From Nocardiopsis_C rhodophaea (lineage in GTDB: Bacteria > Actinomycetota > Actinomycetes > Streptosporangiales > Streptosporangiaceae): DNA of 64,000 bases. Made by a program: the position numbers and the translations under genes. The DNA lies in the NCBI RefSeq assembly GCF_039530945.1, contig NZ_BAAAPC010000001.1, positions 1 to 64,000 on the forward strand. Direction: 5' to 3'. This document shows positions 40,111-49,304 of the stretch, piece after piece; within the stretch, counting starts at the first letter, position 1; each line of letters opens with the position of its first letter. The notes under the pieces are model-generated. The model worked only from the letters and a program-made list of their open reading frames with translations, made no database searches and was not told where the DNA came from.

Positions 40111-42450
40111 CTATGCCGGGGTCAGTTCCTTGTGGTCGGTGGCCGCAGATCCGGTCGGTGCCGCCTCGTTTCCTGCCAGCGGCTTGAAGCGGCGGAGGCG
40201 GAGGCTGTTGCTCACCACGAAGACGCTGGAGAACGCCATCGCCGCGCCAGCGATCATCGGGTTGAGCAGTCCGGCTGCCGCCAATGGGAGAGCCGCCACG
40301 TTGTAGGCGAAGGCCCAGAACAGGTTGCCCTTGATCGTGCCCAGGGTGCGGCGGGACAGGCGGATCGCATCGGCGGCGACGCGGAGGTCGCCGCGGACCA
40401 GGGTGAGGTCGCCCGCCTCGATGGCGACGTCCGTCCCCGTACCCATGGCCAGGCCAAGGTCGGCCTGGGCGAGGGCGGCGGCGTCGTTGACGCCGTCGCC
40501 GACCATCGCCACGGCCTTGCCCTCGGACTGCAGGCGCTTGACCACGTCGACCTTGTCCTCCGGCATGACCTCGGCGATGACCTGCTCGATGCCGACCTCG
40601 GCGGCGACCGCGTGGGCGACGTCGGTCTGGTCTCCGGTGAGCAGGATCGGGGTCAGCCCCAGATCGCGGAACTGTCGGATGGCCTGCAGGCTCGTGGGTT
40701 TGACGGCGTCAGCGACGACCAGCATCGCGCGCGCCTTGCCATCCCAGCCGACCGCGACCGTCGTACCGGCTTCTGCCGCCTGCGCCGCACGCTCGACGAG
40801 GCCGCTGGGCACTTCCATGCCGTGCTCGGCCAGCAGCGAGGCACGGCCGACGATGACCTCGTGGCCGTCCACAACTCCCTGGACACCCAATCCCTCGATC
40901 GCACGGAAGTCCGCAACCGGCCGCAGCTCGCCAGTTCGCTGTGTGGCTCCCTTGGCGATGGCCTGGGCGATGGGATGCTCCGAAGCGTTCTCCAATGCCC
41001 CGGCCAGGCGCAGCACCTCGACCTCGTCAGTGCCCTCGGCGGCCACCACATCCGTCAGCGTCATCTTGCCGCTGGTCACGGTGCCGGTCTTGTCAAGCAC
41101 GACGGTGTCGACGCGCCGGGTGCTCTCCAGCACCTCCGGGCCCTTGATCAAGATGCCCAGTTGGGCACCGCGCCCCGTTCCCACCAGCAGAGCCGTGGGA
41201 GTGGCCAGGCCGAGCGCGCAGGGGCAGGCGATGATGAGCACGGCAACCGCCGCCGTGAACGCCGCGTCCGGCGCGCCGCCCGTCCCCAGCCAGAAGCCCA
41301 GCGTGGCCACCGCGAGAACGATGACGATCGGAACGAAGACGCCGGAGATCCGGTCGGCCAGCCGCTGGACCGCCGCCTTGCCGTTCTGCGCGTCCTCCAC
41401 CAGGCGGGCCATCTGGGCGAGCTGGGTATCGGAGCCGACGCGGGTGGCGCGGACGACGAGGCGTCCTCCGGCGTTGACCGTCGCCCCGGCGACACTGGAA
41501 CCCGGCCCCACCTCGACCGGCACGGACTCACCGGTCAGCATGCTCATGTCGATCGCGGAGGTGCCTTCCTCCACGGTGCCGTCGGTGGCGACTTTTTCTC
41601 CCGGCCGGATCACGAACCGGTCGCCCACGGCCAGCTGGTCGACGGGCACCCGCTCCTCGCGTCCGTCGCGCAGGATGGCGACGTCCTTGGCGCCGAGTTC
41701 GAGGAGGGCGCGCAGCGCGGCCCCCGCCCGGCGCTTGGATCGGCCCTCGAAGTACCGACCGAGGAGGATGAACGCCGTGACGCCGGCGGCGACCTCAAGG
41801 TAGATGTTGCCGGAACCGTCGCCACCGCTGATGGTGAGCTCGAAGGCGTGGACCATGCCTGGCTGGCCAGCCGTGCCGAGGAAGAGCGCGTAGACCGACC
41901 AGGCGAACGCCGCGATCGTTCCCATCGACACCAGCGTGTCCATGGTGGCCGTGCCGTGCTTGAGGTTCTTCCACGCCGCCTGGTGGAAGGGGAAGCCGCC
42001 CCAGACCACCACCGGTGCGGCCAGCACCAGGGAGAGCCACTGCCAGTAGGTGAACTGCAGCGCGGGGATCATCGCCATCGCGATGATCGGGACGGCCAGG
42101 GCGAGGCTGATGAAGGCCCGGTCGCGCAGCTGACGCACCTCGGCCGCCTCGGCGTCCTCAGCTTCACCTCCGGAGCGTCCAGCGGCATCTTCCGTCTCCC
42201 GTGCGGGAGGCGGCGGGGGCGCGGCCGTGTACCCGGCCTTCTCCACCTGGGCGATGAGGTCGTCGACCGTGACGCCCTCGGCGAAGTCCACCTTGGCCTT
42301 CTCGGTGGCGTAGTTGACGGTGGCGGTCACGCCGTCCAGCTTGTTGAGTCGCTTCTCGATCCGATTAGCGCAGGACGCGCAACTCATACCGCTGATGGCC
42401 AGTTCGATCCGGCCTTCCGCGTGTTTGAGGTCTGGGGTTCCGCCGTCCAT
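40111..42450 (-). CDS. copA: Copper-exporting P1B-type ATPase
   Basis: A 779-residue heavy-metal pump: N-terminal metal-binding domain with GMSCASC (about 20-26), a Pro-rich linker (75-90), eight transmembrane helices, the ACPCALGLATPT metal site in helix 6, phosphorylation site DKTGT, TGES in the actuator domain, SEHPIA and GDGVNDAAALA in the ATP domain, and MIAGAAMAFSSVFVVSNSLR in the last helix. The CPC motif and N/Y-MSSS-like elements fit Cu(I) export. It is the last gene of an operon after copZ and a His-rich anchored protein, behind a CsoR-like operator. Confidence 0.95.
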   Translation of the reverse strand: MDGGTPDLKHAEGRIELAISGMSCASCANRIEKRLNKLDGVTATVNYATEKAKVDFAEGVTVDDLIAQVEKAGYTAAPPPPPARETEDAAGRSGGEAEDAEAAEVRQLRDRAFISLALAVPIIAMAMIPALQFTYWQWLSLVLAAPVVVWGGFPFHQAAWKNLKHGTATMDTLVSMGTIAAFAWSVYALFLGTAGQPGMVHAFELTISGGDGSGNIYLEVAAGVTAFILLGRYFEGRSKRRAGAALRALLELGAKDVAILRDGREERVPVDQLAVGDRFVIRPGEKVATDGTVEEGTSAIDMSMLTGESVPVEVGPGSSVAGATVNAGGRLVVRATRVGSDTQLAQMARLVEDAQNGKAAVQRLADRISGVFVPIVIVLAVATLGFWLGTGGAPDAAFTAAVAVLIIACPCALGLATPTALLVGTGRGAQLGILIKGPEVLESTRRVDTVVLDKTGTVTSGKMTLTDVVAAEGTDEVEVLRLAGALENASEHPIAQAIAKGATQRTGELRPVADFRAIEGLGVQGVVDGHEVIVGRASLLAEHGMEVPSGLVERAAQAAEAGTTVAVGWDGKARAMLVVADAVKPTSLQAIRQFRDLGLTPILLTGDQTDVAHAVAAEVGIEQVIAEVMPEDKVDVVKRLQSEGKAVAMVGDGVNDAAALAQADLGLAMGTGTDVAIEAGDLTLVRGDLRVAADAIRLSRRTLGTIKGNLFWAFAYNVAALPLAAAGLLNPMIAGAAMAFSSVFVVSNSLRLRRFKPLAGNEAAPTGSAATDHKELTPA

Positions 42451-42512
42451 TTCAGGGGCCTCCTCTGATCGAGTCTATGGAGGGTGGGAGTATCCGGAGC
42501 TGGCGGTTCGCT

Positions 42513-43436
42513 TCAGTGCCCCGGCTCACTGCCGCCCGCCTCTCCCACATCGCCCGCCACTGCGGTGAACTCAGCGGTGTGGATTTTTCCGTCGTGCCGG
42601 AAGTTCAGGTAAAGACGGTAGTGACCGGGCGAAGGGACCTGGGCCGCGAATCCGATGTGCGGGCCGGGCGCGGTCTGTCCGTCGCTGGGGCGGCCGTTGG
42701 GGTGGATGTGCGTGTAGGCGAGATCGCCGTCGCGCAACGCCACCAGGTGGCCGTAAGCGCCCAGGTAGGTCTGCAGGTCGGTGACGGGCTCGCCGTCCTT
42801 GGTGACGGTGAACGTGAGCTCGCTTGACCGCCCCGCTGCGGGCTGTCCGTCGAGTTCGACCTCGTATCCGTCGACTTCCACCGTGGCAGCCGGCTCCGGC
42901 AGAGGCGCCGGGCGGTAATCACCCGGGACGGCGATGTCCGCTCCGAGGACGCGGCCCTGCCGGTCGCCGTGGCCGTCCCCGTCTCCCGCCGGGATGAAGT
43001 CGGCGAACACTCGATAGGGACCGGGGGTATCTACCTGGGCGGGAACGCTCCAGACCCCGTCGTCGTCCATCCGGGGGTGTAGATGCTGGTACCCCGCGAG
43101 GTCGCGGCCGACCAGGATGACGTGCATCCGCTTGTCGTGCTCGGTGGCAAAGTCGGTCACCGGATCACCGTCCGGGCCGGTGATCCGGAAGGACAGGCGG
43201 GCCTCCGCGCCCGCCTTGTCCGGCGCGGTGAGCAGGTCGAGGGTGTAGCCACCCTCGGAGACTTGCAACCCCTCCGGCAGGGCTTCGGTGTCCGAGGGCC
43301 CAGTAGCGGTGTGACCGTTCTCACCTGCCGCGGCCGGGGGTCCGATGGGGCCGACCAGACGGCCGACCCCGATCGCCCCGCCGAACGCCAGGACCAGCCC
43401 CAGGCCGTAGACGCCCAGTTTGGCGGGGACGTTCAT
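42513..43436 (-). CDS. Membrane-anchored His-rich copper-operon protein
   Basis: A 307-residue protein with an N-terminal signal anchor (VYGLGLVLAFGGAIGVGRLV) and two related extracytoplasmic beta domains. The first has LSFRITGPDGDPVTDF and HVILVGRDLAGYQHLHP; the second has LTFTVTKDGEPVTDLQTYLG and HLVALRDGDLAYTHIHP, so this is an internal duplication of a YtkA-like fold, each copy with a His pair suited to bind metal. Its start overlaps the copZ stop (TGATG) and copA follows after 62 bases. It probably binds Cu outside the membrane and hands it to or from the pump. Confidence 0.75.
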   Translation of the reverse strand: MNVPAKLGVYGLGLVLAFGGAIGVGRLVGPIGPPAAAGENGHTATGPSDTEALPEGLQVSEGGYTLDLLTAPDKAGAEARLSFRITGPDGDPVTDFATEHDKRMHVILVGRDLAGYQHLHPRMDDDGVWSVPAQVDTPGPYRVFADFIPAGDGDGHGDRQGRVLGADIAVPGDYRPAPLPEPAATVEVDGYEVELDGQPAAGRSSELTFTVTKDGEPVTDLQTYLGAYGHLVALRDGDLAYTHIHPNGRPSDGQTAPGPHIGFAAQVPSPGHYRLYLNFRHDGKIHTAEFTAVAGDVGEAGGSEPGH

Positions 43437-43654
43437 CAGCCGGCCTTCACCGCGTAGCCGGCCTCCTCGACGGCGGCGCGGATACGCGCGTCGTCCAGGG
43501 GACCCTCGCTGGCGACCGTGAGGCGCCCTGTCGGCAGATCGATGTCGACGTCGGTGACGCCGGGAACGCCCCGGACCTCCGTGTCGACCGAACTGACGCA
43601 GTGGCCGCAGGTCATGCCATCGACCTCATACACGGTGACGGTGTTCGCCGACAT
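43436..43654 (-). CDS. copZ: Copper chaperone (HMA domain)
   Basis: A 72-residue heavy-metal-associated protein: YEVDGMTCGHCVSSVDTEV with the CxxC site, then the normal beta-alpha-beta pattern ending VEEAGYAVKAG. ATG 43654 is preceded by GGAGG. First gene of the cop operon; it delivers Cu(I) to CopA. Its stop overlaps the start of the His-rich protein gene. Confidence 0.93.
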   Translation of the reverse strand: MSANTVTVYEVDGMTCGHCVSSVDTEVRGVPGVTDVDIDLPTGRLTVASEGPLDDARIRAAVEEAGYAVKAG

Positions 43655-43768
43655 TCCGGCCTCCTCGCTCTCAGTGGGACCGCCGATTCGACCCCTGACA
43701 GATCCACGGCGTGGACACGGCGGCGGTTCGGCTCCCCACTCCATCTGATTACATCATCATTCGTACCG

Positions 43769-43783
43769 TACCCCCCTAGGGTA
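43769..43783. promoter_or_regulatory. CsoR-like operator upstream of copZ
   Basis: TACCC and GGGTA flank CCCTA in a TACCCCCCTAGGGTA dyad, similar to G/C-tract plus TA-edge operators bound by CsoR. It is about 115 bases before the copZ start. No csoR gene is in the window. Confidence 0.6.
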
Positions 43784-43865
43784 TATCAAGCCTGGATCTG
43801 TCCCCACGTCACCGACATTCGGCATCTCGACGGACGAATGACCTCAGAACGGACACCTTGCGCGC

Positions 43866-44192
43866 CATGTGGGGCGGGTATCCGATGACCTGCAGCCCGG
43901 GATGGGGCGCCTCCTGGAGTCCGCCGAGCGCAGTGACCGGCCCATCTCCGGACTACGGCTGCTCGCCCGCTCCACCCGGGGGATCGACGGCGGCGAGCCG
44001 GTCGACCTCGCCGACGCCGCGCAGCGGGCACTGGGGGGGCACAGGCCGAGACGGCGGAAGCGGCCTGGGGCTGTCCGTCGTCCGGTCGATCGCGATAGCG
44101 CGGGGCGGCCACGCCGATGCCGCCCCGCGCCCGGCGGTGGCCTGGTCGTCACGGCCCGCCTGCCTCTACTGGGCGATGATGAAACGCCGTAA
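43866..44192 (+). pseudogene. Decayed sensor histidine kinase
   Basis: One frame reads GMGRLLESAERSDRPISGLR followed by LLARS and EPVDLADAAQRAL, the end of a HisKA domain and linker. A second frame then gives GSGLGLSVVRSIAIARGGHA, the G2 box, and the first frame resumes with PGGGLVVTARLPLLG, the end of the HATPase. N- and G1-boxes are missing and at least two shifts are needed, so the gene is dead. It may once have served the neighbouring copper genes. Confidence 0.65.
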
Positions 44193-44750
44193 CGCTCCGT
44201 CTGGAATCCCGGCAGCCGAGCGCCCGACCAATGGCGATAATCCCCCGATTATCGAGCGATGTCACAGGGTGGCTACATGCCATTTCTTCCTCTACGCCCG
44301 AAACACGTCACCGGAGATCGAGATGATCGACGTCACCGTGATTGGCGTACACCCGCGCAGGTGACAACTGTGAATACGTGGGGCCCACGCCCCGAGATCC
44401 CCGCGCACAGCGCAGTTGCGGGCGAGGCCGAATCAATCCCGATGCACGGACTCGCCCCCACATCCTCAGGGAGGCCAATGAGAACCAGAGGTGTTCAGGG
44501 CAGCGCCGCCGCAAGCCCCACGGCCGCGGTCGGCCCCGCGGATCCCGCGGATCCCGCGGATCCCGCGAGAGTCGACCACGGGTGCACTCACCGTCCTCAC
44601 CGCCGCGCGGTCCTCGCCCCGTTCGTCGCGTGCCGACTGGCGCGGCTCCACCCGGTGCTACCAACGAGATGACGCGACCACCGGCTGCTTGGTGGGATTC
44701 TCGACAGCAGCGCCAAGCGGCCCGGGTCCGGATACAGGCGCACCGCGCCC
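44193..44750. other. Region without gene; short tandem repeat
   Basis: No convincing gene on either strand. It contains three exact copies of CCCGCGGAT (44535-44561) plus a partial fourth (44562-44567). Confidence 0.5.
44535..44567. repeat. Tandem 9-bp repeat, CCCGCGGAT x 3.7
   Basis: Three perfect units and a partial unit ending CCCGCG. It lies outside any recognised gene; units could expand or contract by slippage. Confidence 0.85.
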
Positions 44751-44784
44751 GGTGCCTCCGCCACCGGACGGTGGCGGAGGCACC
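44751..44784 (-). terminator. 15-bp perfect hairpin after GNAT gene
   Basis: Arms 44751-44765 and 44770-44784 are exact reverse complements with a GGAC loop, about 90 bases downstream of the acetyltransferase stop (minus strand). There is no U-tract. Confidence 0.65.
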
Positions 44785-44872
44785 AGAGGCCGCGCGTGGC
44801 CGCACCGGCCACTGGCCTTCCCGCCGCGAATTCCGGCCGCGCTGGCCGTTCACGGGGGCGAATTCCCGGCGG

Positions 44873-45472
44873 TCACCCCTCCTTCAGGGCGAGACGGGCG
44901 ATGGGCCGCCCACTGGCGGGGTGGGCTGTGCAGGTGAATCCGGCCTTCTGGAACATCCGCACGGTGCCGGTGTATACCTCGGCGCTGGGGGCGCGTCCGC
45001 CGGCGGTGTCGATCGGATACGCCTCCAGCACCCGGCCTCCGCAGGCGCGGGCGTGGTCGATCGCCGCAATCAGCAACCGCGATCCCATCCCCTTGCGACG
45101 GCGACGCGGTGGCAGCCAGAAGCACACCAGCGACCACACGCCCGGCTCATTGGGGTCGACGGGGCGCAGCGACCGCGACCGCGACAGTCGGATGAAGTCC
45201 TCCCGGGGCGCCACGGACACCCAGCCGCACGGCCGCGCGTCCTCATAGGCGATCAGTCCGGGAACCTTCCCGTCGAGGGTCACCCGTTTCAGCGTCTCGC
45301 GATTGGAGGCCCCGCGTTCAGACGGGGGACACGACACACTTTCGGTGAAATCCTTGGCCCTGCGTCGGAAGTACACACACCAGCAATGCCCATAGGCCCC
45401 GGTTGGCCCGAACAGTTGTTCCAGGTCCTCCCATCGATCCGGAGTGGCGGGCTCGATCGAGATGACGGTCAT
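44873..45472 (-). CDS. GNAT-family N-acetyltransferase
   Basis: A 199-residue protein with the acetyl-CoA-binding loop RRRRKGMGSRLLIAAIDHAR (Q/RxxGxG/A) and a C-terminal region FQKAGFTCTAHPASGRPIAR. The N-terminus (DLEQLFGPTGAYGHCWCVYF) matches the YoaP/Gcn5 subfamily with a GHCWCVYF segment. ATG 45472 is preceded by a GAGGGGG tract. Substrate unknown. A hairpin terminator follows. Confidence 0.85.
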   Translation of the reverse strand: MTVISIEPATPDRWEDLEQLFGPTGAYGHCWCVYFRRRAKDFTESVSCPPSERGASNRETLKRVTLDGKVPGLIAYEDARPCGWVSVAPREDFIRLSRSRSLRPVDPNEPGVWSLVCFWLPPRRRRKGMGSRLLIAAIDHARACGGRVLEAYPIDTAGGRAPSAEVYTGTVRMFQKAGFTCTAHPASGRPIARLALKEG

Positions 45473-45721
45473 CAGACCCCCTCGGCGCACACTGGTCGTG
45501 ACCCAGAACACTAGCGACTCCGGGGCGTGTCCGGCACCCTCCGGTGCGTCCGGATCGCGGCATATCCGCAGGTGGAGCCCGTGATAAGAGAATCTGGGAA
45601 GTCGCTTTCGACACCGATCTCCCCTCGCCCCCGCAGCGCACCTCCCACGGGGCCGACCACACCATGCGCTCCATTTTGGCCACCATGCGGCGGACAACAG
45701 CATGAGGAGAGGACAGGAAAA

Positions 45722-45760
45722 ACGCCGGCGGCGGAGGCCCGAAAGCCCCGCCACCGGCGT
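45722..45760 (-). terminator. Terminator of the AGCS symporter gene
   Basis: ACGCCGG-C-GGCGG pairs with CCGCC-A-CCGGCGT; on the minus strand the stem is followed by a run of five U. It lies 18 bases after the symporter stop, a classical intrinsic terminator. The remaining part of 45473-45777 has no gene. Confidence 0.8.
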
Positions 45761-45777
45761 CAGTTGGACGAGAGGTG

Positions 45778-47220
45778 TCAGGTCCGAGCCTTCTCCTCTT
45801 CCGGATCCCAGCAGTCCACGCCGCGCAGCTGCGGGATGCGGTCGCGGGTGAACACCGGGTCCAGCCCCTGCTTGCGCTGCTCCTGGTAGTCCTTGAGCAG
45901 GAGCACGACGACGCCTCCCAGCGGCGCGATGGCCACCAGGTTCACCAGCGCCATGACACCCATGGCGGTGTCGGCCAGGTTCCACACGATGTCGACCGAG
46001 CCAATGGCGCCGAGGAACGTCGCGGCCAGGAAGATCACCTTGAAGCCGGTCATCACGCCCTTGTTCCCGCTCAGGAAGCCGACGTTGGACTCGCCGTAGT
46101 AGTAGTTGCCCAGCACCGAGCTGAAGGCGAGCAGCAGCAGGACCACCGTCAGCGCGTGCAGCGACCACGTGCCCAGGCCGGACTGCAGCGCCTCCTGGGT
46201 CAGCAGCGGGCCCCGCTGCTCGCCCAGCTCCGGGTTGGAGACGAGGATGAGGAACGCGGTCATGGAGCAGATGATCAGGGTGTCGAAGTAGACGCCCAGC
46301 GTCTGCACCAGGCCCTGCTTGACCGGGTGGCTGACGGAGGCGGTGGCACCGGCGTTGGGCGCGGAACCGAGGCCGGCCTCGTTGGAGAACATGCCGCGCC
46401 GCACGCCCTGCACGATCACCGTGCCCAGGGTGGCACCGGCGAACTCGCGGATGCCGAAGGCGCTCTCGAAGATCATCGCGAGGACGCCCGGGATGAGGTC
46501 CGCGTTCATCACGACCACGGACAGGCCCATCACGATGTAGACCAGCGCCATGAACGGCACCAGCGCCTGGGACACGGCCGCGATCCGGCGCACACCGCCG
46601 AACACGACGGCCGCGGTGAGCGCCACCAGTACGGCGCCGATCGCCGCGCCGAGCCAGCTGGGAGCCGTCGCCCCGCCGGCCTCGACCGAGCCCTTGATGG
46701 CGCCGGCGATGGTGTTGCTCTGCACCGCGTTGAACGTGAAGCCGAACGTGATGGTGATGGTGATCGCGAAGATCACGCCGAGCCAGCGGGCGCCCAGCCC
46801 CCGCTCCATGTAGTAGGCGGGGCCGCCGCGGAATCCGGTCCTGTCACGCACCTTGTAGAGCTGGCCCAGCGTGGACTCGACGAAGCTCGCCGCGCCCACG
46901 ACCAGGCCCATGAGCCACATCCACAGGACGGCGCCGGGGCCGCCGACCGCGATGGCGCCGGCCACGCCGACGACGTTGCCGGTCCCGATGCGCGCTGCTG
47001 CGGAGATGGAGAACGCCTGGAAGGAGGAGATGGCCTTCTTGCCATCCGGTGCGGTCTCGGGGGCGCCACGCAGCGTCCGGATCATGTCCGGAATGAGACG
47101 CAGCTGGACGCCGCCCAGCCGGACCGTGAAATAGATGCTCAGTAGCGCCAAGAGGGGGATGAGCAGGTACTGCCAGAAGCCGTCTGTGAGGAAGACGACC
47201 GTTTCGTTAATACGGTCCAC
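45778..47220 (-). CDS. Alanine/glycine:cation symporter (AGCS)
   Basis: A 480-residue carrier with about ten to eleven transmembrane helices. Signatures: SSFQAFSISAAARIGTGNVV, VGAASFVESTLGQLYKVRD, FRGGPAYYMERGLG, and the late GMFSNEAGLGSAPNAGATA block. It should import alanine or glycine with sodium. GTG 47220 was chosen because AAAGGAG lies upstream at a proper distance and gives VDRINETVVFLTDGFW; the longer open frame to 47304 has no family match. A terminator follows directly. Confidence 0.93.
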   Translation of the reverse strand: MDRINETVVFLTDGFWQYLLIPLLALLSIYFTVRLGGVQLRLIPDMIRTLRGAPETAPDGKKAISSFQAFSISAAARIGTGNVVGVAGAIAVGGPGAVLWMWLMGLVVGAASFVESTLGQLYKVRDRTGFRGGPAYYMERGLGARWLGVIFAITITITFGFTFNAVQSNTIAGAIKGSVEAGGATAPSWLGAAIGAVLVALTAAVVFGGVRRIAAVSQALVPFMALVYIVMGLSVVVMNADLIPGVLAMIFESAFGIREFAGATLGTVIVQGVRRGMFSNEAGLGSAPNAGATASVSHPVKQGLVQTLGVYFDTLIICSMTAFLILVSNPELGEQRGPLLTQEALQSGLGTWSLHALTVVLLLLAFSSVLGNYYYGESNVGFLSGNKGVMTGFKVIFLAATFLGAIGSVDIVWNLADTAMGVMALVNLVAIAPLGGVVVLLLKDYQEQRKQGLDPVFTRDRIPQLRGVDCWDPEEEKART

Positions 47221-47406
47221 GGCCCGAATTGCTCCTTTGCGACTGGGGGATAACATCGCCGCAGTACCCACACATTGCGGACGGAACACCGCGAAGCACC
47301 ACACGTTTCCGGAAACGGACCGTTCCGTGACCTGAGTCGTTCACGCGTCACCGTCCGCCCACCCCCCGTACGCGCCACCGACGGCAAGCCTCCTCGTTTT
47401 CCCAGG

Positions 47407-48345
47407 TCACGACGTTGGGTGGTGGGGATCGGTCACGCCTCCCGGGCTCGCCAGCGCGGCGCGATCCCATGCGAGCAGCTCCGCGGCCGCCTCATAGGCG
47501 GCCTCGTAGAAGGCACGCACCGCCGACCGCGGGTCGGGGGCCCGGCGCGCGTCGGCATAGGGCAGCGCGGCGATGCGCCCCTCAACGGTCGTGAACCAGC
47601 CCGCGCCGTTCGGTAGTGGGCGGTCGGCCAGGCCCGCGCGTTCGGGCACCATGCGGGAGTAGAACGCGGGTTCCTCGAAAGTGCCGTCGTCGCCGAACGA
47701 GAATCCGAAGCAGATCGCTTCGCGCGAGTGCGCCTCACGGACCAGCGGCCCGGCGTCTCGCGGCTGGTCGACGGCGCGGTCGCCGTACCGGGTCACGGAG
47801 ATGTCGAAGGCGTGCCAGGCGTGGTGCACCGGACTGGTCTTGCCGGAGAAGTCGGCGGCGAACGCCTCCAGCACCATGCCGACCTCGCTGAGCACGCGCC
47901 AGTAGCGGTGGACGGCCTGGGGATCGTAGTGGGCGTGCTCCACGTCCTCCACGAAGAGGCGGTGGGAATCGGGCAGCCCCGAGGGCCGGGGATCGGGGAT
48001 GCGGGCGTGGACGCCCAAGCCGTCCAGGGTCGCCAGCACCTCGCGGTAGAACGTCGAGACGCTGTGGCCGGGCAGCAGGAACGACGCGGTGCGGCCGTCC
48101 ACGGTCCGCGCCACGAGCAGGTGGTCCACAAAGTCGAAATCGACGGTGAAGACCGTGTTGCCGTCGACCAAGCCCATCGGCCGCGTGGTGATGCCGTAGC
48201 CGCAGAGGTGGAAGGGGGCGTTCCAGAAGTGGTTGCGGCGGGGCGCCGACGTCAACCGGATCTTGCCGACGACCTGGAGGAACCGGTGCAGCGTCTCTTT
48301 GGTGTCGACCCAGTCCCGCAGCGGTATCTCAGGGAACATCCGCAT
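47407..48345 (-). CDS. DUF5996 family protein
   Basis: A 312-residue soluble protein typical of actinobacteria: PEIPLRDWVDTKETLHRFLQ at the N-terminus, RNHFWNAPFHLCGYGITTRP, FTVDFDFVDHLLVARTVDG and YGDRAVDQPRDAGPLVREAH later on. Several conserved His/Trp residues suggest a ligand or metal site, but its activity is not known. ATG 48345 has GGAGG at seven bases. It follows the AviRa-like gene after 52 bases, so they may be co-transcribed. Confidence 0.8.
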   Translation of the reverse strand: MRMFPEIPLRDWVDTKETLHRFLQVVGKIRLTSAPRRNHFWNAPFHLCGYGITTRPMGLVDGNTVFTVDFDFVDHLLVARTVDGRTASFLLPGHSVSTFYREVLATLDGLGVHARIPDPRPSGLPDSHRLFVEDVEHAHYDPQAVHRYWRVLSEVGMVLEAFAADFSGKTSPVHHAWHAFDISVTRYGDRAVDQPRDAGPLVREAHSREAICFGFSFGDDGTFEEPAFYSRMVPERAGLADRPLPNGAGWFTTVEGRIAALPYADARRAPDPRSAVRAFYEAAYEAAAELLAWDRAALASPGGVTDPHHPTS

Positions 48346-48397
48346 CGCGGGTCCTCCTTCCTCCCGGGCGGACCGGGAAGCATGTCGGATATTCCCA

Positions 48398-49138
48398 TCA
48401 TCGCAGCTGAAGCGCTTGGAGCAGGACCGCCGCGCGGTTGCCCGCACGAACACGCTCCAGGGCGCGCACTCCTTCGGGCAGCGGAATCTTGCGGGTCCGG
48501 GCGGTGACGGCGAGGACGGCGTGGTCCGGGAGCACGGAGGCGAGCGAGCGCAGCAGCTCCGGGAGGGGCTCAGTGCCGGACGCGGGGGCGGCGCCGGACC
48601 AGTGGGTGAGGTCCCCGTAGGGGACGTCGGTGACCACCAGATCCACCGGGTGGTCGGGCAACGCGGGCGGATCCGGCGCGAAGGCGTCGCCCGGGCGCAC
48701 GGCGTGCGGCAGATCGCCACCGAGCGCGGCCAGTCGGGCGGCCAGCCGTCGCGCCGCCTCGGCCCGCTCCAGGAACGCGGGCTTGCCGAACTCCCGCGCC
48801 CCGTCGCGCAGCTCCCGCTCGCGCTCTGCCAGCCCGCACGCTGTCACCAGGGCGAGGTTGCGTGCGGCGATGCCGAGCGCGTCGGGGTCGACGTCGGTGG
48901 CGAGGATGTGCGTCAACCGGTCGCGGTGCAGCAGGCCGAGGACGGTCGCCAGGTAGCCGCTTCCGCAACAGGGGTCCCACAGTCCCTGGGGGCCGGCCCC
49001 CAGGTGGGACGCCGCCCGCTGGAAGAGCTCGTCGGCCAGCCGCACCGGGAACCCCGGGTGCCCGGGGGCCGAGCGCAGTACGTGGCCGGTGGCCAGGTCG
49101 GATCGGTCGGCGCGTTCGGTGGCGTAGCGGTAGGTCAT
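48398..49138 (-). CDS. aviRa: AviRa-type 23S rRNA methyltransferase
   Basis: A 246-residue class I methyltransferase: the start YRYATERADRSDLATGHVLR, SAM motif I LWDPCCGSGYLATVLGLLHR (about 52-71), ATDVDPDALGIAARNL, and the catalytic-site block VVTDVPYG. It follows the AviRa family, which in the avilamycin producer methylates a guanine of 23S rRNA and gives resistance to avilamycin. No orthosomycin cluster is nearby, so here it may be an intrinsic ribosome-modification or resistance gene. Confidence 0.8.
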   Translation of the reverse strand: MTYRYATERADRSDLATGHVLRSAPGHPGFPVRLADELFQRAASHLGAGPQGLWDPCCGSGYLATVLGLLHRDRLTHILATDVDPDALGIAARNLALVTACGLAERERELRDGAREFGKPAFLERAEAARRLAARLAALGGDLPHAVRPGDAFAPDPPALPDHPVDLVVTDVPYGDLTHWSGAAPASGTEPLPELLRSLASVLPDHAVLAVTARTRKIPLPEGVRALERVRAGNRAAVLLQALQLR

Positions 49139-49304
49139 GATCCCCCATCATCCCCTCTGGGAGAAACAGGGCACCGCCGCGCCGCTGGTGGGGAACACCC
49201 AGCCGTGTCCCCTCCGCAGGACCCGCGGGGGCAACGGGCGTCGGCCGCCGGTCCGGTTCGGACACGGCGGGACAGGTGGCCGGACGCCCGCCCAGAGGCG
49301 TGCC

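Noticed and set aside
40132..42468. A 778-residue plus-strand frame over copA
   Set aside because: Exact shadow of copA with Arg/His/Gly-rich low-information sequence and no SD.
44193..44672. A small gene starting at 44259
   Set aside because: No SD, and the frame runs through the tandem repeat as (A)DP repeats; not credible as a protein.
44342..45514. A 390-residue plus-strand frame through the acetyltransferase
   Set aside because: The second half is the antisense of the GNAT gene and the first half is compositionally random.
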